The position numbers were made by a program, and so were the translations under genes. A stretch of DNA of 64,000 nt from Achromobacter insolitus (GTDB taxonomy: Bacteria > Pseudomonadota > Gammaproteobacteria > Burkholderiales > Burkholderiaceae_B): positions 620,001 through 684,000 of the forward strand of contig NZ_NJIF01000001.1 in NCBI RefSeq assembly GCF_002209555.1. The letters run 5' to 3'. The notes under the pieces are model-generated. The model did no database searches. It saw nothing but the letters and a program-made list of their open reading frames with translations, and had not been told where the DNA came from. Positions 41,404 to 50,302 of this stretch are shown one piece after another. The stretch's first letter is position 1, and each line of letters starts with the position of its first letter.

Positions 41404-44400
41404 CTAAGCGGCGGTGCCAGGCACGGCGGCGTCCTCGGCCTGGGCCAGCGCCAGTTCCCGTGCGCGCGGCGTATCGTGGGCCGCGCGGTGGTCGCGGGCG
41501 AATACGGTATAGACAGTAGGCAGCACGAACAGCGTGAACAACGTGCCCACCAGCAGGCCCACCACGATGACCAGGCCCAGGCTGTAGCGGCTGTGCGCGC
41601 CCGCGCCGCTTGCGAACAGCAACGGGATCAGGCCCATGACCATGGCGGCGGTCGTCATCAGAATGGGACGCAGCCGGATGCGCGCGGCCTGCTCCATCGC
41701 AGTGCGCCGGTCCAATCCCTGGTTCACCTGCATCTCGTTGGCGAACTCCACCATCAGGATGCCGTGCTTGCTTATCAGGCCGATCAGCGTCACCAGGCCG
41801 ATCTGCGTATAGATGTTGACGGTTGCCATGCCCAGCGCCAGCGGAATCAGCGCGCCGCAGATCGACATGGGCACGCTCACCAGGATGATGAAAGGATCGC
41901 GCAGGCTTTCGTACTGCGCCGCCAGCACCAGATAGATCACGATGATGGCGAAGATGAAGGTGATCATCAGCGCCGAGCCCTCCTGGCTGTACTGGCGCGC
42001 ATCGGACTGCCAGTCGTAGCTGAAGCCGGCCGGCAACGCCTGCGCCTGGCGCGTCAGGAATTGCACCGCGTCGCCCATGGTGACGCCCGGCATGGGAATG
42101 GCCTGGAACGTGGCTGCGTTGAGCTGGTTGAACTGCGTGAGCTTGTTGGGCTCCACGCCCATGGACACGGTTACGATGTTCGACAGCGGCACCTGCGCGC
42201 CGCTGGCGCTCTTGACGTAATAGCGCGCCAGCGATTCAGGCGAAATGCGTTGCTCGCGCAGGCTCTGCGGAATCACGTCGTAGGAACGGCCGTCCATGCC
42301 GAAGCGGTTGACGTAGTTCTCACCCACCAGCACGGCAAGCGTATCGCCGATGGCCTTCATGGTGACGCCCAGGCTATTGGCCTTGGCGCGGTCCACCTTC
42401 AGCTGCACCACGGGATTGTTGTAGTCCAGGTCGCTGTCGACCACCATGAACAGCCCGCTTTCGCGCGCCGCCTTCTTCAGCTCTTCCATGGCCTCGTAGA
42501 CGACCGGATAGTCGGACGCGCTCATGATGACCATCTGCACGGGCAGCCCGCCGGTCGATCCTGGCAGGGACGGCAGCTGGAAGGCGAAGATATTGCTGCC
42601 TTCCACCTGGTTGGCCATGGCCTGCATGTCGGCCTGGATCTGGTCGGCGGAACGGTGGCGCTTTTCCCAGGGCACGAAGTCCACGCCGCCTATGCTGTTG
42701 GACACACCGTCGGAGCCGTTGATCAGCCAACGCCCCTGCTGTTCAGGCAGGGTCTTCATCACGTCGTCCCACTTGTGGCCGAACTTCTCCACGTAGTCGA
42801 TGTTGGCATGTTGCGGCGACTTGATGGCGGTCAGCACGGTGGACTGGTCCTCGACCGGCGCCAGTTCGCTCTGCGCGGCGTTGTAAAGGAATGGCAGGCT
42901 GGCCAGCACTGCCACGGCGACCAGGCCGGTCACCCAGCGATGGTGCAGCGATATGTCCAGAACGCGGCCGTAGGCGTCGCCCAGGCGCCCGAAGAAATGC
43001 TCGGCGCGGCGAGCCATCCAGCCTTCGGAAACGCGGTTATCCAACAGGAACGAGCTCATCACGGGCGACAAAGTCAAGGCAATGACGCCCGACACCACCA
43101 CCGAGCCCGCCAGCGTGAAGGCGAACTCCTTGAAGAGCGTCCCGGTAAGTCCGCCCATCAAGCCGATGGGCGCGTAGACCGCGGCCAGCGTGATCGTCAT
43201 CGCGATCACCGGCCCCGCCACTTCGCGCGCGCCGATCAGGGCCGCGCGCACCGGCGACTTCCCTTCTTCTATGTGGCGATGCACGTTCTCCACCACGACG
43301 ATCGCGTCATCCACCACCAGGCCGATGGCCAGCACCATCGCCAACAAGGTCAGCAGGTTCACGCTGAAGCCAAACAGCGCCATGATGGCGGCCCCGCCCA
43401 GCATGGACAGGGGAATGGTCAGCACCGGGATCAGCACGGCGCGCAGGGAGCCCAGGCACAGGAAGATCACCACCACCACGATGGCGATGGCCTCGATCAG
43501 CGTGCGCACCACGCCGTCAATGGACGCGCTGATGAAACGGGCCAATTCGAACGGCACCTGCACGCTGGTGCCCGGCGGCAGGTTCTGCTTGATGTTGGGC
43601 AGCAACTCGTTCAGGCGCTTCACGATCACCAGCGGATTGCCCACCGGCGTGGCGTTCAGCCCGAAGTACACGGCAGGCTCGCCGTCCATCAGGCCGCTGG
43701 AATCCGTGGACGCGGCGCCCAGTTCCACAGTGGCCACGTCGCCCAGGCGCACTATCGCATCGCCCTCGCGCTTGACCACCATATCGCGGAATTCCGCGAC
43801 GTTGACCAGGTCCGTGTTGACCTGGATGTTGGAGACGACATACAGGCCCTTGGCCTGCCCTGGCGCCGCCTGCACGTTGTTGTCGCGCAGCGCTTCGGCC
43901 AGCTCGCCCGCGGAGATGCCGCGCGCGGCCATCCGGTTCGGGTCCAGCCACACCCGCATGGCCAGCTTCTGCCCGCCGTACAGTTCCACGCTGGCCACGC
44001 CATCGATGGACGACAACTGCGGCTGCACCACGCGCGACAGATAGTCAGTCAGGGCAGCAAGAGACAAGGTGCTGCTGGAAAAGCCCACATAGGCGACCGC
44101 TGTCGCCTCGCCGGCAGACTTGACGAGCACGGGATCGTAGACGTCTTGCGGCAAGCGATACTTGACCTCGTTGACCTTGGCCATCACCTCGGTCATGGCC
44201 TTGTTGGAGTCGGCGTTCAGCTTCATGCGCACCGTGATCACGCTGCGGCCCTGGGTGGACGAGGATGACAGATAGTCGATGCCTTCCACCGTGGCCACCG
44301 ATTGCGCGATGGGCTGGGTGACGAAGCCTTGCATCAGGTCGGGCGAAGCGCCCGGGTATTGGGTGGTGATCGTGATGGTCGTGCTTTCGGTCAACGGATA

Positions 44401-44508
44401 TTGCCGTACCGGCAGCCCGCTCAGGGCCTTGATGCCCAGCAGCAGGATCAGTGTGCTGACCACCAGCGCCAGCACCGGCCGGCGTACGAAGAGATCGGTG
44501 AATTTCAT
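41404..44508 (-). CDS. RND multidrug efflux pump (HAE-1, MexI-like)
   Basis: A proton-driven inner-membrane transporter with 1034 residues and 12 helices. The start MKFTDLFVRRPVLALVVS at 44508 is the standard family N-terminus; the upstream 17 codons are not needed. Relay aspartates D400 and D401 lie in GLVVDDAIVVVEN. The N-terminal third (GFVTQPIAQSVATVEGIDYL, GRSVITVRMKLN) recalls Pseudomonas MexI, but no mexG gene is present. Substrates cannot be read from sequence. Confidence 0.92.
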   Translation of the reverse strand: MKFTDLFVRRPVLALVVSTLILLLGIKALSGLPVRQYPLTESTTITITTQYPGASPDLMQGFVTQPIAQSVATVEGIDYLSSSSTQGRSVITVRMKLNADSNKAMTEVMAKVNEVKYRLPQDVYDPVLVKSAGEATAVAYVGFSSSTLSLAALTDYLSRVVQPQLSSIDGVASVELYGGQKLAMRVWLDPNRMAARGISAGELAEALRDNNVQAAPGQAKGLYVVSNIQVNTDLVNVAEFRDMVVKREGDAIVRLGDVATVELGAASTDSSGLMDGEPAVYFGLNATPVGNPLVIVKRLNELLPNIKQNLPPGTSVQVPFELARFISASIDGVVRTLIEAIAIVVVVIFLCLGSLRAVLIPVLTIPLSMLGGAAIMALFGFSVNLLTLLAMVLAIGLVVDDAIVVVENVHRHIEEGKSPVRAALIGAREVAGPVIAMTITLAAVYAPIGLMGGLTGTLFKEFAFTLAGSVVVSGVIALTLSPVMSSFLLDNRVSEGWMARRAEHFFGRLGDAYGRVLDISLHHRWVTGLVAVAVLASLPFLYNAAQSELAPVEDQSTVLTAIKSPQHANIDYVEKFGHKWDDVMKTLPEQQGRWLINGSDGVSNSIGGVDFVPWEKRHRSADQIQADMQAMANQVEGSNIFAFQLPSLPGSTGGLPVQMVIMSASDYPVVYEAMEELKKAARESGLFMVVDSDLDYNNPVVQLKVDRAKANSLGVTMKAIGDTLAVLVGENYVNRFGMDGRSYDVIPQSLREQRISPESLARYYVKSASGAQVPLSNIVTVSMGVEPNKLTQFNQLNAATFQAIPMPGVTMGDAVQFLTRQAQALPAGFSYDWQSDARQYSQEGSALMITFIFAIIVIYLVLAAQYESLRDPFIILVSVPMSICGALIPLALGMATVNIYTQIGLVTLIGLISKHGILMVEFANEMQVNQGLDRRTAMEQAARIRLRPILMTTAAMVMGLIPLLFASGAGAHSRYSLGLVIVVGLLVGTLFTLFVLPTVYTVFARDHRAAHDTPRARELALAQAEDAAVPGTAA

Positions 44509-44524
44509 GTGCTTCTCCGCGATC

Positions 44525-45658
44525 TCACCGGATCTGGGCCAAAGTTTGCTTCGCGGCATCCAGCGCCACGGTGTCCTCGGCGCTGACCTCCACCGCCGCG
44601 CCGTTGTGCAGGCGCAGTTGGCCCGACGTCACCACCTGATCGCCCGCTTGCAGTCCTTCGGTCACGACGACACGGCCGCGTACCCGCTCCGCCGTCTTCA
44701 CGTAGGCCTGCCGCACGGTCGGCGCGGACGCTTGCTCGCCCGCCTTGGGCGGATTCAGCACGTAGACGGAGTCGCCATAAGCGCTATAGCTGACCGCCGT
44801 TTCGGGCACGGTGATCACGTCGGGACGCGCGGGCAGGCCGATCTGGCCCTGGGCGTACATGCCTGCCGCCAAGGCGCCGTCGGGGTTGGGCAGGGTCGCC
44901 TGCACCCGCACGGTACGCGACCCCGCATCCACCTGCGGCTCCACGGTGCTGACGCTGCCTTCGAAGACGCGTCCCGCGTGGGCATCCACCGTGACCGCTA
45001 CCGGTTGCCCAATGCGCAGCGTGCCCATGGCCTGTTCTGGCAGGGTGATGTTTGCGTACATGGAGGAAGCGTCGGTCAGCGACACCAGCGGATCGCCGGC
45101 GCGGGCGAATTGGCCCAGATTCACGCGCCGCACGCCCAGCACGCCGTCAAACGGCGCCTTGACGCGCTTTTGTTCGATCAATGCCTGCACCCGCTTGATG
45201 TCGCCCGCAGCCTGGTCGTAGTCGGCCTGGGCCTGGTCCAGCTGTTCACGCGTGGCGGCCTGCTGCGGCAACAGGCGGCGCGTGCGGTCCAGCAAGGCGC
45301 GCGCGTTGCGCGCCTGCGCCTGCAGGCGCGCCAACTCGCCTTGCTCGGGGGCATCGTTCAACTGCACCAGCAACTGGCCGGCCTTGACCTGCGCGCCAGA
45401 CGCGAACAGGATCCGATCGACCCGGCCGTCCACTTCGGCCGCCACCTGCACCTGGCGCGCCGCTTCCAGCGAGCCGATGCCGCTCAGGGTCACGGGGAAG
45501 TCCGCTAGCCGGGCCGTGGCCACCGCGACTTTGGCAGGCGCCATGGCCCAGCCGCCCTTCTGCTGCGCGCCCCCGTACTTCCAGTACAGCCCGCCGCCCA
45601 CCAGCGCTACCGCCAGCGCCAAGGCCCCCGCGGCCCACGCTCCTGAATTCGCCTTCAT
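44525..45658 (-). CDS. RND efflux periplasmic adaptor (MexH-like)
   Basis: A membrane-fusion protein of 377 residues, first gene of the operon. It has an N-terminal membrane anchor (AGALALAVALVGGGLYW) with no lipobox, a lipoyl half EVDGRVDRILFASGAQVKAG, a coiled-coil hairpin at about residues 105-150, and KAPFDGVLGVRRVNLGQFA. The start at 45658 (MKANSGAW) is preferred because an operator-like repeat lies just upstream at 45674-45695 and longer frames would run through it. The pump gene follows after 16 bases. Confidence 0.9.
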   Translation of the reverse strand: MKANSGAWAAGALALAVALVGGGLYWKYGGAQQKGGWAMAPAKVAVATARLADFPVTLSGIGSLEAARQVQVAAEVDGRVDRILFASGAQVKAGQLLVQLNDAPEQGELARLQAQARNARALLDRTRRLLPQQAATREQLDQAQADYDQAAGDIKRVQALIEQKRVKAPFDGVLGVRRVNLGQFARAGDPLVSLTDASSMYANITLPEQAMGTLRIGQPVAVTVDAHAGRVFEGSVSTVEPQVDAGSRTVRVQATLPNPDGALAAGMYAQGQIGLPARPDVITVPETAVSYSAYGDSVYVLNPPKAGEQASAPTVRQAYVKTAERVRGRVVVTEGLQAGDQVVTSGQLRLHNGAAVEVSAEDTVALDAAKQTLAQIR

Positions 45659-45673
45659 GATTGACTCGCTATT

Positions 45674-45695
45674 TATCAAAGAATGTTCTTGGATA
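45674..45695. promoter_or_regulatory. Near-perfect 22-bp inverted repeat before the MexHI-like operon
   Basis: Outer arms TATC (45674-45677) and GATA (45692-45695), inner arms AAGAA (45679-45683) and TTCTT (45686-45690); nine of ten positions pair, with a two-base centre. Two more small palindromes follow: GGATAATCC (45691-45699) and CGATATCG (45701-45708). The repeat sits 16 bases before the adaptor start, so a bound protein would block expression. Confidence 0.55.
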
Positions 45696-45790
45696 ATCCA
45701 CGATATCGGGCATTTCGTCAAAAGGGTTAATCCAATCCCTGGCATAGCGGCGAACTATGACCCGCAAACCCCTGCAACGCGTATGGGCAA

Positions 45791-45817
45791 AAAAAAAACC
45801 GCCAGCGAGCTGGCGGT
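45791..45817 (-). terminator. Intrinsic terminator of the BCCT transporter gene
   Basis: On the minus strand: ACCGCCAG, loop CTCG, CTGGCGGT (plus-strand arms 45810-45817 and 45798-45805), followed by a long T-run. It lies about 20 bases after the transporter stop. Confidence 0.9.
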
Positions 45818-45836
45818 GTCATGGGGCGCGGCGCGG

Positions 45837-47807
45837 TCAGGTCCGCACCATATGCAGGTAATGGCGGTGGCGCTCGTATTGGTCCAGGATGTCGCCGATC
45901 ACGGCATCGCGGCTCCAGCCCATGATGTCGTAGTCTTGCCCGCCTTCCCGCAGGTGGACCTCGGCGCGGAAGTACTTGCGTTCATCCTCGTCCGCCGCTT
46001 CCTCGGGGGTGAGGCTGGGACGCACGAAGGCTTCCGGCTGCACGGCATAGGAAAAATCCAGATGCTCGCCATGCGAAACCTCCATGATCACGCCTTCGTC
46101 GTTGCCGTGTTCGCGCACGTCCACTTGATAGCCCTGCTTGCGCAATTCGTCCGCCACGTCTTCGAGCGCGGGGCGCACCACGTCTCCGATGAAGCGCTGC
46201 ACATGGGCGCGGCGCGGCATCATGACCATGTTGCGCAAGCGCCGCTCCCAGGACTGCCCGCCACGCGCGGGACGCGACAACGTCAGCGACTGGTAGCGGA
46301 TGCCACGCTTGGTCGCGTCCAGCTTCAGCGCCTTGAAGAGGCCCCACAGGGACAGCAGAAGGATGATGGAGAATGGCAGCGCGCTGGCGATGGTGGCGGT
46401 CTGCAAGGCGGTCAGGCCGTCGGCCAGCAGCAGCGCGATCGCCACCGCGCCCATCAGCACCGACCAGAAGATGCGTTGCCACACGGGCGTGCGATCCGAG
46501 CCGCCGGACGCCAGCAGGTCGACCACCAGCGCGCCCGAGTCGGCCGAGGTGACAAAGAACACCGCCACCATCGCGATGGCGACGACGGACAACACCCCGC
46601 TCCAGGGCAATTGCTCAAGAAAGGCGAACAGCGCCAAGGAAGAATCGGCCTGCACCACTTCGGCCAGGCCCTGCACCTTGTCGACCAGGATCATGTGAAT
46701 GGCGGTATCGCCGAACACCGTCATCCAGAACAAGGTGAAGCCGGCCGGCACCAGCAGCACCCCGGTGACGAATTCGCGAATGGTGCGGCCGCGCGAGATG
46801 CGCGCGATGAACAGGCCGACGAAGGGCGACCACGCGATCCACCAGCCCCAGTAAAACAAGGTCCAGCCACCGATCCAGTCGGTAGGTTCGTAGGCGTACA
46901 AGTTGAAGGTCTTGTTGACGATGTCCGACAGGTAGGCGCCGGTGTTCTGCACGAAGGTCTGGAACAGGAACACCGTGGGGCCGACCACCAGCACGAACAG
47001 CAGCAGCACCGCGGCCAGCACCAGATTGGTCTCGGACAGGATGCGGATGCCCTTGTCCAGGCCGCTGGCCACCGACAGGGTCGCCAGGCCGCAAGTCACG
47101 ATGACCAGGATAATTTGCGTGGTCACGCCGACCGGCGTGCCGAACAGGTGGTTCAGACCGCTGTTGATCTGCGCCACGCCCAGACCCAGGGAAGTGGCCA
47201 CACCCAGCACCGTGCCGATAATGGCGAATATGTCCACCGCATGTCCGATGGGACCGTGGATGCGGTTGCCGATCAAGGGATACAGCGCCGAGCGCAAGGT
47301 CAGCGGCAAGCCGTGCCGGTAACTGAAAAAGGCCAGGATCAGCGCCACCACTGCGTAGATGGCCCAGGCGTGCAGCCCCCAATGGAAGAACGTGATCTTC
47401 ATCGCTTCGCGGGCTGCGACGGCCGTGCCTCCTTCGCCCACGGGCGGCGATATGAAGTGCATCACGGGCTCGGCCACGCCGAAGAACATCAGGCCGATAC
47501 CCATGCCTGCCGAGAACAGCATCGCGAACCAGGTGAAGTTGCGGTAGTCGGGTTCGCTGTGGTCCGGCCCGAGCTTGATGTCGCCGTAGCGGCTGACCGC
47601 CAGGAACACCACCGCGATCAGAATGATGGCTACGACCAGGATGTAGAACCAACTGGCGTTGCCCAGTATCCAGCCCTGCACGGATTCAAACAGGCTTTGC
47701 GCCGCCTTGGGCGCCAGGATGGCGAATCCGACCAGCAGCAGCGTGAACACGGCCGCGGGAAAGAACACGGGGCGATTGATGGTGGATGATCGGGTTTCTG
47801 AAGTCAT
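45837..47807 (-). CDS. BCCT family choline/glycine betaine transporter (BetT-like)
   Basis: A secondary transporter importing choline, betaine or carnitine. It has 656 residues and 12 membrane helices; GMGIGLMFFGVAEPVMHF starts at residue 101 and the substrate-binding tryptophan segment (WTLFYWGWWIAWSPF) is at 315-329. A C-terminal cytosolic tail of about 130 residues after helix 12 is the BetT-type osmosensing extension. The start MTSETRSS at 47807 has AAAGGAG upstream. No bet catabolic genes are adjacent. Confidence 0.92.
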   Translation of the reverse strand: MTSETRSSTINRPVFFPAAVFTLLLVGFAILAPKAAQSLFESVQGWILGNASWFYILVVAIILIAVVFLAVSRYGDIKLGPDHSEPDYRNFTWFAMLFSAGMGIGLMFFGVAEPVMHFISPPVGEGGTAVAAREAMKITFFHWGLHAWAIYAVVALILAFFSYRHGLPLTLRSALYPLIGNRIHGPIGHAVDIFAIIGTVLGVATSLGLGVAQINSGLNHLFGTPVGVTTQIILVIVTCGLATLSVASGLDKGIRILSETNLVLAAVLLLFVLVVGPTVFLFQTFVQNTGAYLSDIVNKTFNLYAYEPTDWIGGWTLFYWGWWIAWSPFVGLFIARISRGRTIREFVTGVLLVPAGFTLFWMTVFGDTAIHMILVDKVQGLAEVVQADSSLALFAFLEQLPWSGVLSVVAIAMVAVFFVTSADSGALVVDLLASGGSDRTPVWQRIFWSVLMGAVAIALLLADGLTALQTATIASALPFSIILLLSLWGLFKALKLDATKRGIRYQSLTLSRPARGGQSWERRLRNMVMMPRRAHVQRFIGDVVRPALEDVADELRKQGYQVDVREHGNDEGVIMEVSHGEHLDFSYAVQPEAFVRPSLTPEEAADEDERKYFRAEVHLREGGQDYDIMGWSRDAVIGDILDQYERHRHYLHMVRT

Positions 47808-47952
47808 GCAGCAGCTCCTTTCGCCCGAGGGTTGGAAAATCCAGCGAGCGCCCCCCTCAGTCCGGCCGCGCGCCGCAAGTATTACTATCACGGCGCAAGG
47901 CCGTCTGACAATCTGAAACCTCAAACCGGGCCGGCCTCAGGAGAGATATCCC

Positions 47953-48333
47953 ATGATCGATCACCTGGACCATCTGGTCCTGACCTGTACCGACCCCGAC
48001 GCCACGGTGGATTTCTACACCCGGATCCTGGGCATGCGCCTGGAAACCTTTGGCGAAGGCCGCCAGGCGCTGCGCTTTGGCAACCAGAAGATCAATCTGC
48101 ACGTCCGTGGCCGCGAGTTCGAACCCAAGGCCCACCTGCCCGTGCCGGGCGCGCTGAACCTGTGCTTCATTGCCGACAGGCCGCTGGACGAGGTGATCGC
48201 CCAGCTTGCCCGCGAGGGCGCCCAGATCATCGAAGGCCCGGTGCCGCGCACTGGCGCCACCGGCAAGATCCGCTCGGTCTACCTGCGCGACCCGGACCTG
48301 AACCTCATCGAAATCTCGGAACTGCTGGCCTGA
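47953..48333 (+). CDS. VOC family protein (glyoxalase/bleomycin-resistance fold)
   Basis: A 126-residue metal-binding VOC protein with a strong AGGAGA ribosome site. Two beta-alpha-beta modules are visible: IDHLDHLVLTCTDPDATVDF and ALNLCFIADRPLDEVIAQL. Candidate metal ligands are H7 and E120 (LNLIEIS). Such proteins act in detoxification or ring cleavage. Substrate unknown; it is divergent from the transporter gene and converges with the next TetR gene. Confidence 0.85.
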   Translation: MIDHLDHLVLTCTDPDATVDFYTRILGMRLETFGEGRQALRFGNQKINLHVRGREFEPKAHLPVPGALNLCFIADRPLDEVIAQLAREGAQIIEGPVPRTGATGKIRSVYLRDPDLNLIEISELLA

Positions 48334-48351
48334 GGCTGCCGTCCGGCCACG

Positions 48352-48975
48352 CTACTGCGGGCTGGATTCGCCAAAGACCACGCTGCGGAAGAAACCGGCC
48401 AGCACGGCCTCGGTCATTTCGGGCGTGACGGCCTGCGGGTCGAAGGCATAGCTGAACTGCATGCCATCCGACAAGGCCAACAGGCCCAGCGCCAGCTGTT
48501 CCGGCGGCATGCGTAGCGGCGTACCGACGCGTGCCGAGAACTGGCGGATGTATTCCGTGGTGGCTTCGCGCAGTTCCCGCATACAGGCGGTGAAACCCAC
48601 CCGGAAATCGGGATCGCGGGCCGCCTGGAGCTTGGCTTCCATCCACAACAGGAAGCAGTCGTTCTCGCGGTAGTGCGTGGAGTAGTACTCCAGCACGCGG
48701 GCTTCCATCTGCGGACGCGATTCGCCGTCCTCGAAAATGGCGCGCATGTCGCTCATTACGCTTTCGTGATCGCGCCTGAGCAACTGCAGGAAGAGTTCGG
48801 ACTTGCTGGTGAAGTTGGAATAGAAGGCCCCGCGCGTATACCCCGCCTGCTCGGCGATGTCCTCCACGCTGGTGGCCACAAACCCCTTGGCAAGAAAAAT
48901 CGATTGCGCAGCGTCGAGCAGACGCTGACGCGTCTGATCACGGCTCTGCTCTCGCGTAAGGCGGACTTTTGACAT
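48352..48975 (-). CDS. TetR family regulator of the TriC-like efflux operon
   Basis: A 207-residue TetR protein, divergent from an RND operon. The helix-turn-helix is clear near residues 30-60 (TSVEDIAEQAGYTRGAFYSNF). The 130-base gap to the adaptor gene holds two overlapping inverted repeats, so this protein probably represses that operon and itself. It is likely to bind a pump substrate. Confidence 0.88.
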   Translation of the reverse strand: MSKVRLTREQSRDQTRQRLLDAAQSIFLAKGFVATSVEDIAEQAGYTRGAFYSNFTSKSELFLQLLRRDHESVMSDMRAIFEDGESRPQMEARVLEYYSTHYRENDCFLLWMEAKLQAARDPDFRVGFTACMRELREATTEYIRQFSARVGTPLRMPPEQLALGLLALSDGMQFSYAFDPQAVTPEMTEAVLAGFFRSVVFGESSPQ

Positions 48976-49003
48976 GGCGGGAGTTTAGCACTGGCGGCCA
49001 TTT

Positions 49004-49048
49004 CAGATTCAATGTTGAATCTGGATTCATGACTGTATTAGAATCCAG
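49004..49048. promoter_or_regulatory. Two overlapping perfect inverted repeats between the TetR and RND genes
   Basis: Repeat A: CAGATTCAA (49004-49012), TG, TTGAATCTG (49015-49023). Repeat B: CTGGATTC (49021-49028), 12-base spacer, GAATCCAG (49041-49048). All GAATC(T/C) half-sites are related, so up to four TetR monomers could bind. TTGAAT at 49015 and TATTAG near 49036 may be promoter boxes overlapped by the sites. Confidence 0.65.
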
Positions 49049-49105
49049 GCCGTATCGGGCCGCAATCGGCCCTTGTTCCCGATTTCTCGCGCCGCGAGGT
49101 GTTAC

Positions 49106-50302
49106 GTGAATTGCCCTGGCCCTTGCGCGCGCCTTGCCGCGCGCCCCGGCGCGGCTGCCCCCGCGGCACCGCCCCCGCTCTCCCCCCGCCTGGTCCGCTG
49201 GCCGCGCCTGCTGTCGCTGTCGGCTACCGCGGCCATTGCGTTGCTGATCGCAGGCTGCGGCCGCAACGAGCCGCCGCCGCCCGCGCCGCGGCCCGTGGTC
49301 GCCATGCCGGCCCATGCGGACGAACGCCTGCCGGCCTGGACGTTGCCTGGCGAAGTGCAGGCGCGCTACAGCACCCCCCTGTCATTCCGGGTGAGCGGCA
49401 AGATCATCGAACGCCAGGTCCGTCTGGGCGATACCGTCGCCCCCGGCCAGATCGTTGCGCGACTGGATCCGGCCGACGCCGCCAAAAACGCGGCCAGCGC
49501 CCGCGCGCAGTTGACGGCCGCCCAGCACCAGCTGGAGTACGCGCGTCAGCAACTGGACCGCGATCGCGCCCAGGCCCGCGAAAACCTGATCGCGGCGACC
49601 CAGCTGGAGCAGACGCGCAACGCCTACGCCGCGGCGCTGGCGCAACGCGACCAGGCGCAACAACAGGCGGCGCTGGCGGCCGACCAGCTGAAATACACCG
49701 CTTTGCAGGCTGACCATGCCGGTGTCATCACCGCCGAACAGGCGGACACCGGACAGAACGTGGCCGCGGGCGAGCCGGTCTACAGCCTGGCCTGGTCCGG
49801 CGACATCGACGCGATCTGCGACATTCCGGAAAGCGTGCTTGCGGGGCTGTCCATCGGCCAGCGCGCCAGCGTCAGCCTCGGCCCCCTGCCCGGCCAGACG
49901 TTTGCTGCGGTGCTGCGCGAGATTGCGCCTGCCGCGGATCCGCAAAGCCGCACCTACCGCGCCAAGCTCACGCTGGAGGCCCCCACGCCGGATGTGCGCC
50001 TGGGCATGACGGCCAACATCAGCTTCGACAACCGTTCCGGCGAAGGCCTGGCTACCTATACCGTGCCCGCGACCGCGCTGTTCCACGACGGATCCGCGCC
50101 CGCGGTGTGGATCGTCAAGGCAGGCGACGACACGCTGGAATTGCGCCGCGTCGAAGTGCTGCGCTACGACGCCCGCACCGTCACCCTGTCCAAAGGCCTG
50201 CAGGCCGGCGAGCGCGTGGTGTGGCAGGGCGTGCATGCGGTGGCCGCGGGCGAAAAAGTCCGCGCCGTGCCGCCGTTGCATCCCGAGGACTTTGCCTCAT
50301 GA
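49106..50302 (+). CDS. RND efflux periplasmic adaptor lipoprotein
   Basis: A membrane-fusion protein of 398 residues. The GTG at 49106 is chosen because GAGG lies six bases before it; the longer TTG start at 49073 lacks support. An unusually long, Pro/Ala-rich N-terminus precedes the hydrophobic stretch and lipobox LIAGC (C51). The lipoyl half FRVSGKIIERQVRLGDTVAPG, coiled coil (about 95-165) and YTALQADHAGVITAEQADTG follow. Overlaps the pump gene by ATGA. Confidence 0.88.
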   Translation: MNCPGPCARLAARPGAAAPAAPPPLSPRLVRWPRLLSLSATAAIALLIAGCGRNEPPPPAPRPVVAMPAHADERLPAWTLPGEVQARYSTPLSFRVSGKIIERQVRLGDTVAPGQIVARLDPADAAKNAASARAQLTAAQHQLEYARQQLDRDRAQARENLIAATQLEQTRNAYAAALAQRDQAQQQAALAADQLKYTALQADHAGVITAEQADTGQNVAAGEPVYSLAWSGDIDAICDIPESVLAGLSIGQRASVSLGPLPGQTFAAVLREIAPAADPQSRTYRAKLTLEAPTPDVRLGMTANISFDNRSGEGLATYTVPATALFHDGSAPAVWIVKAGDDTLELRRVEVLRYDARTVTLSKGLQAGERVVWQGVHAVAAGEKVRAVPPLHPEDFAS

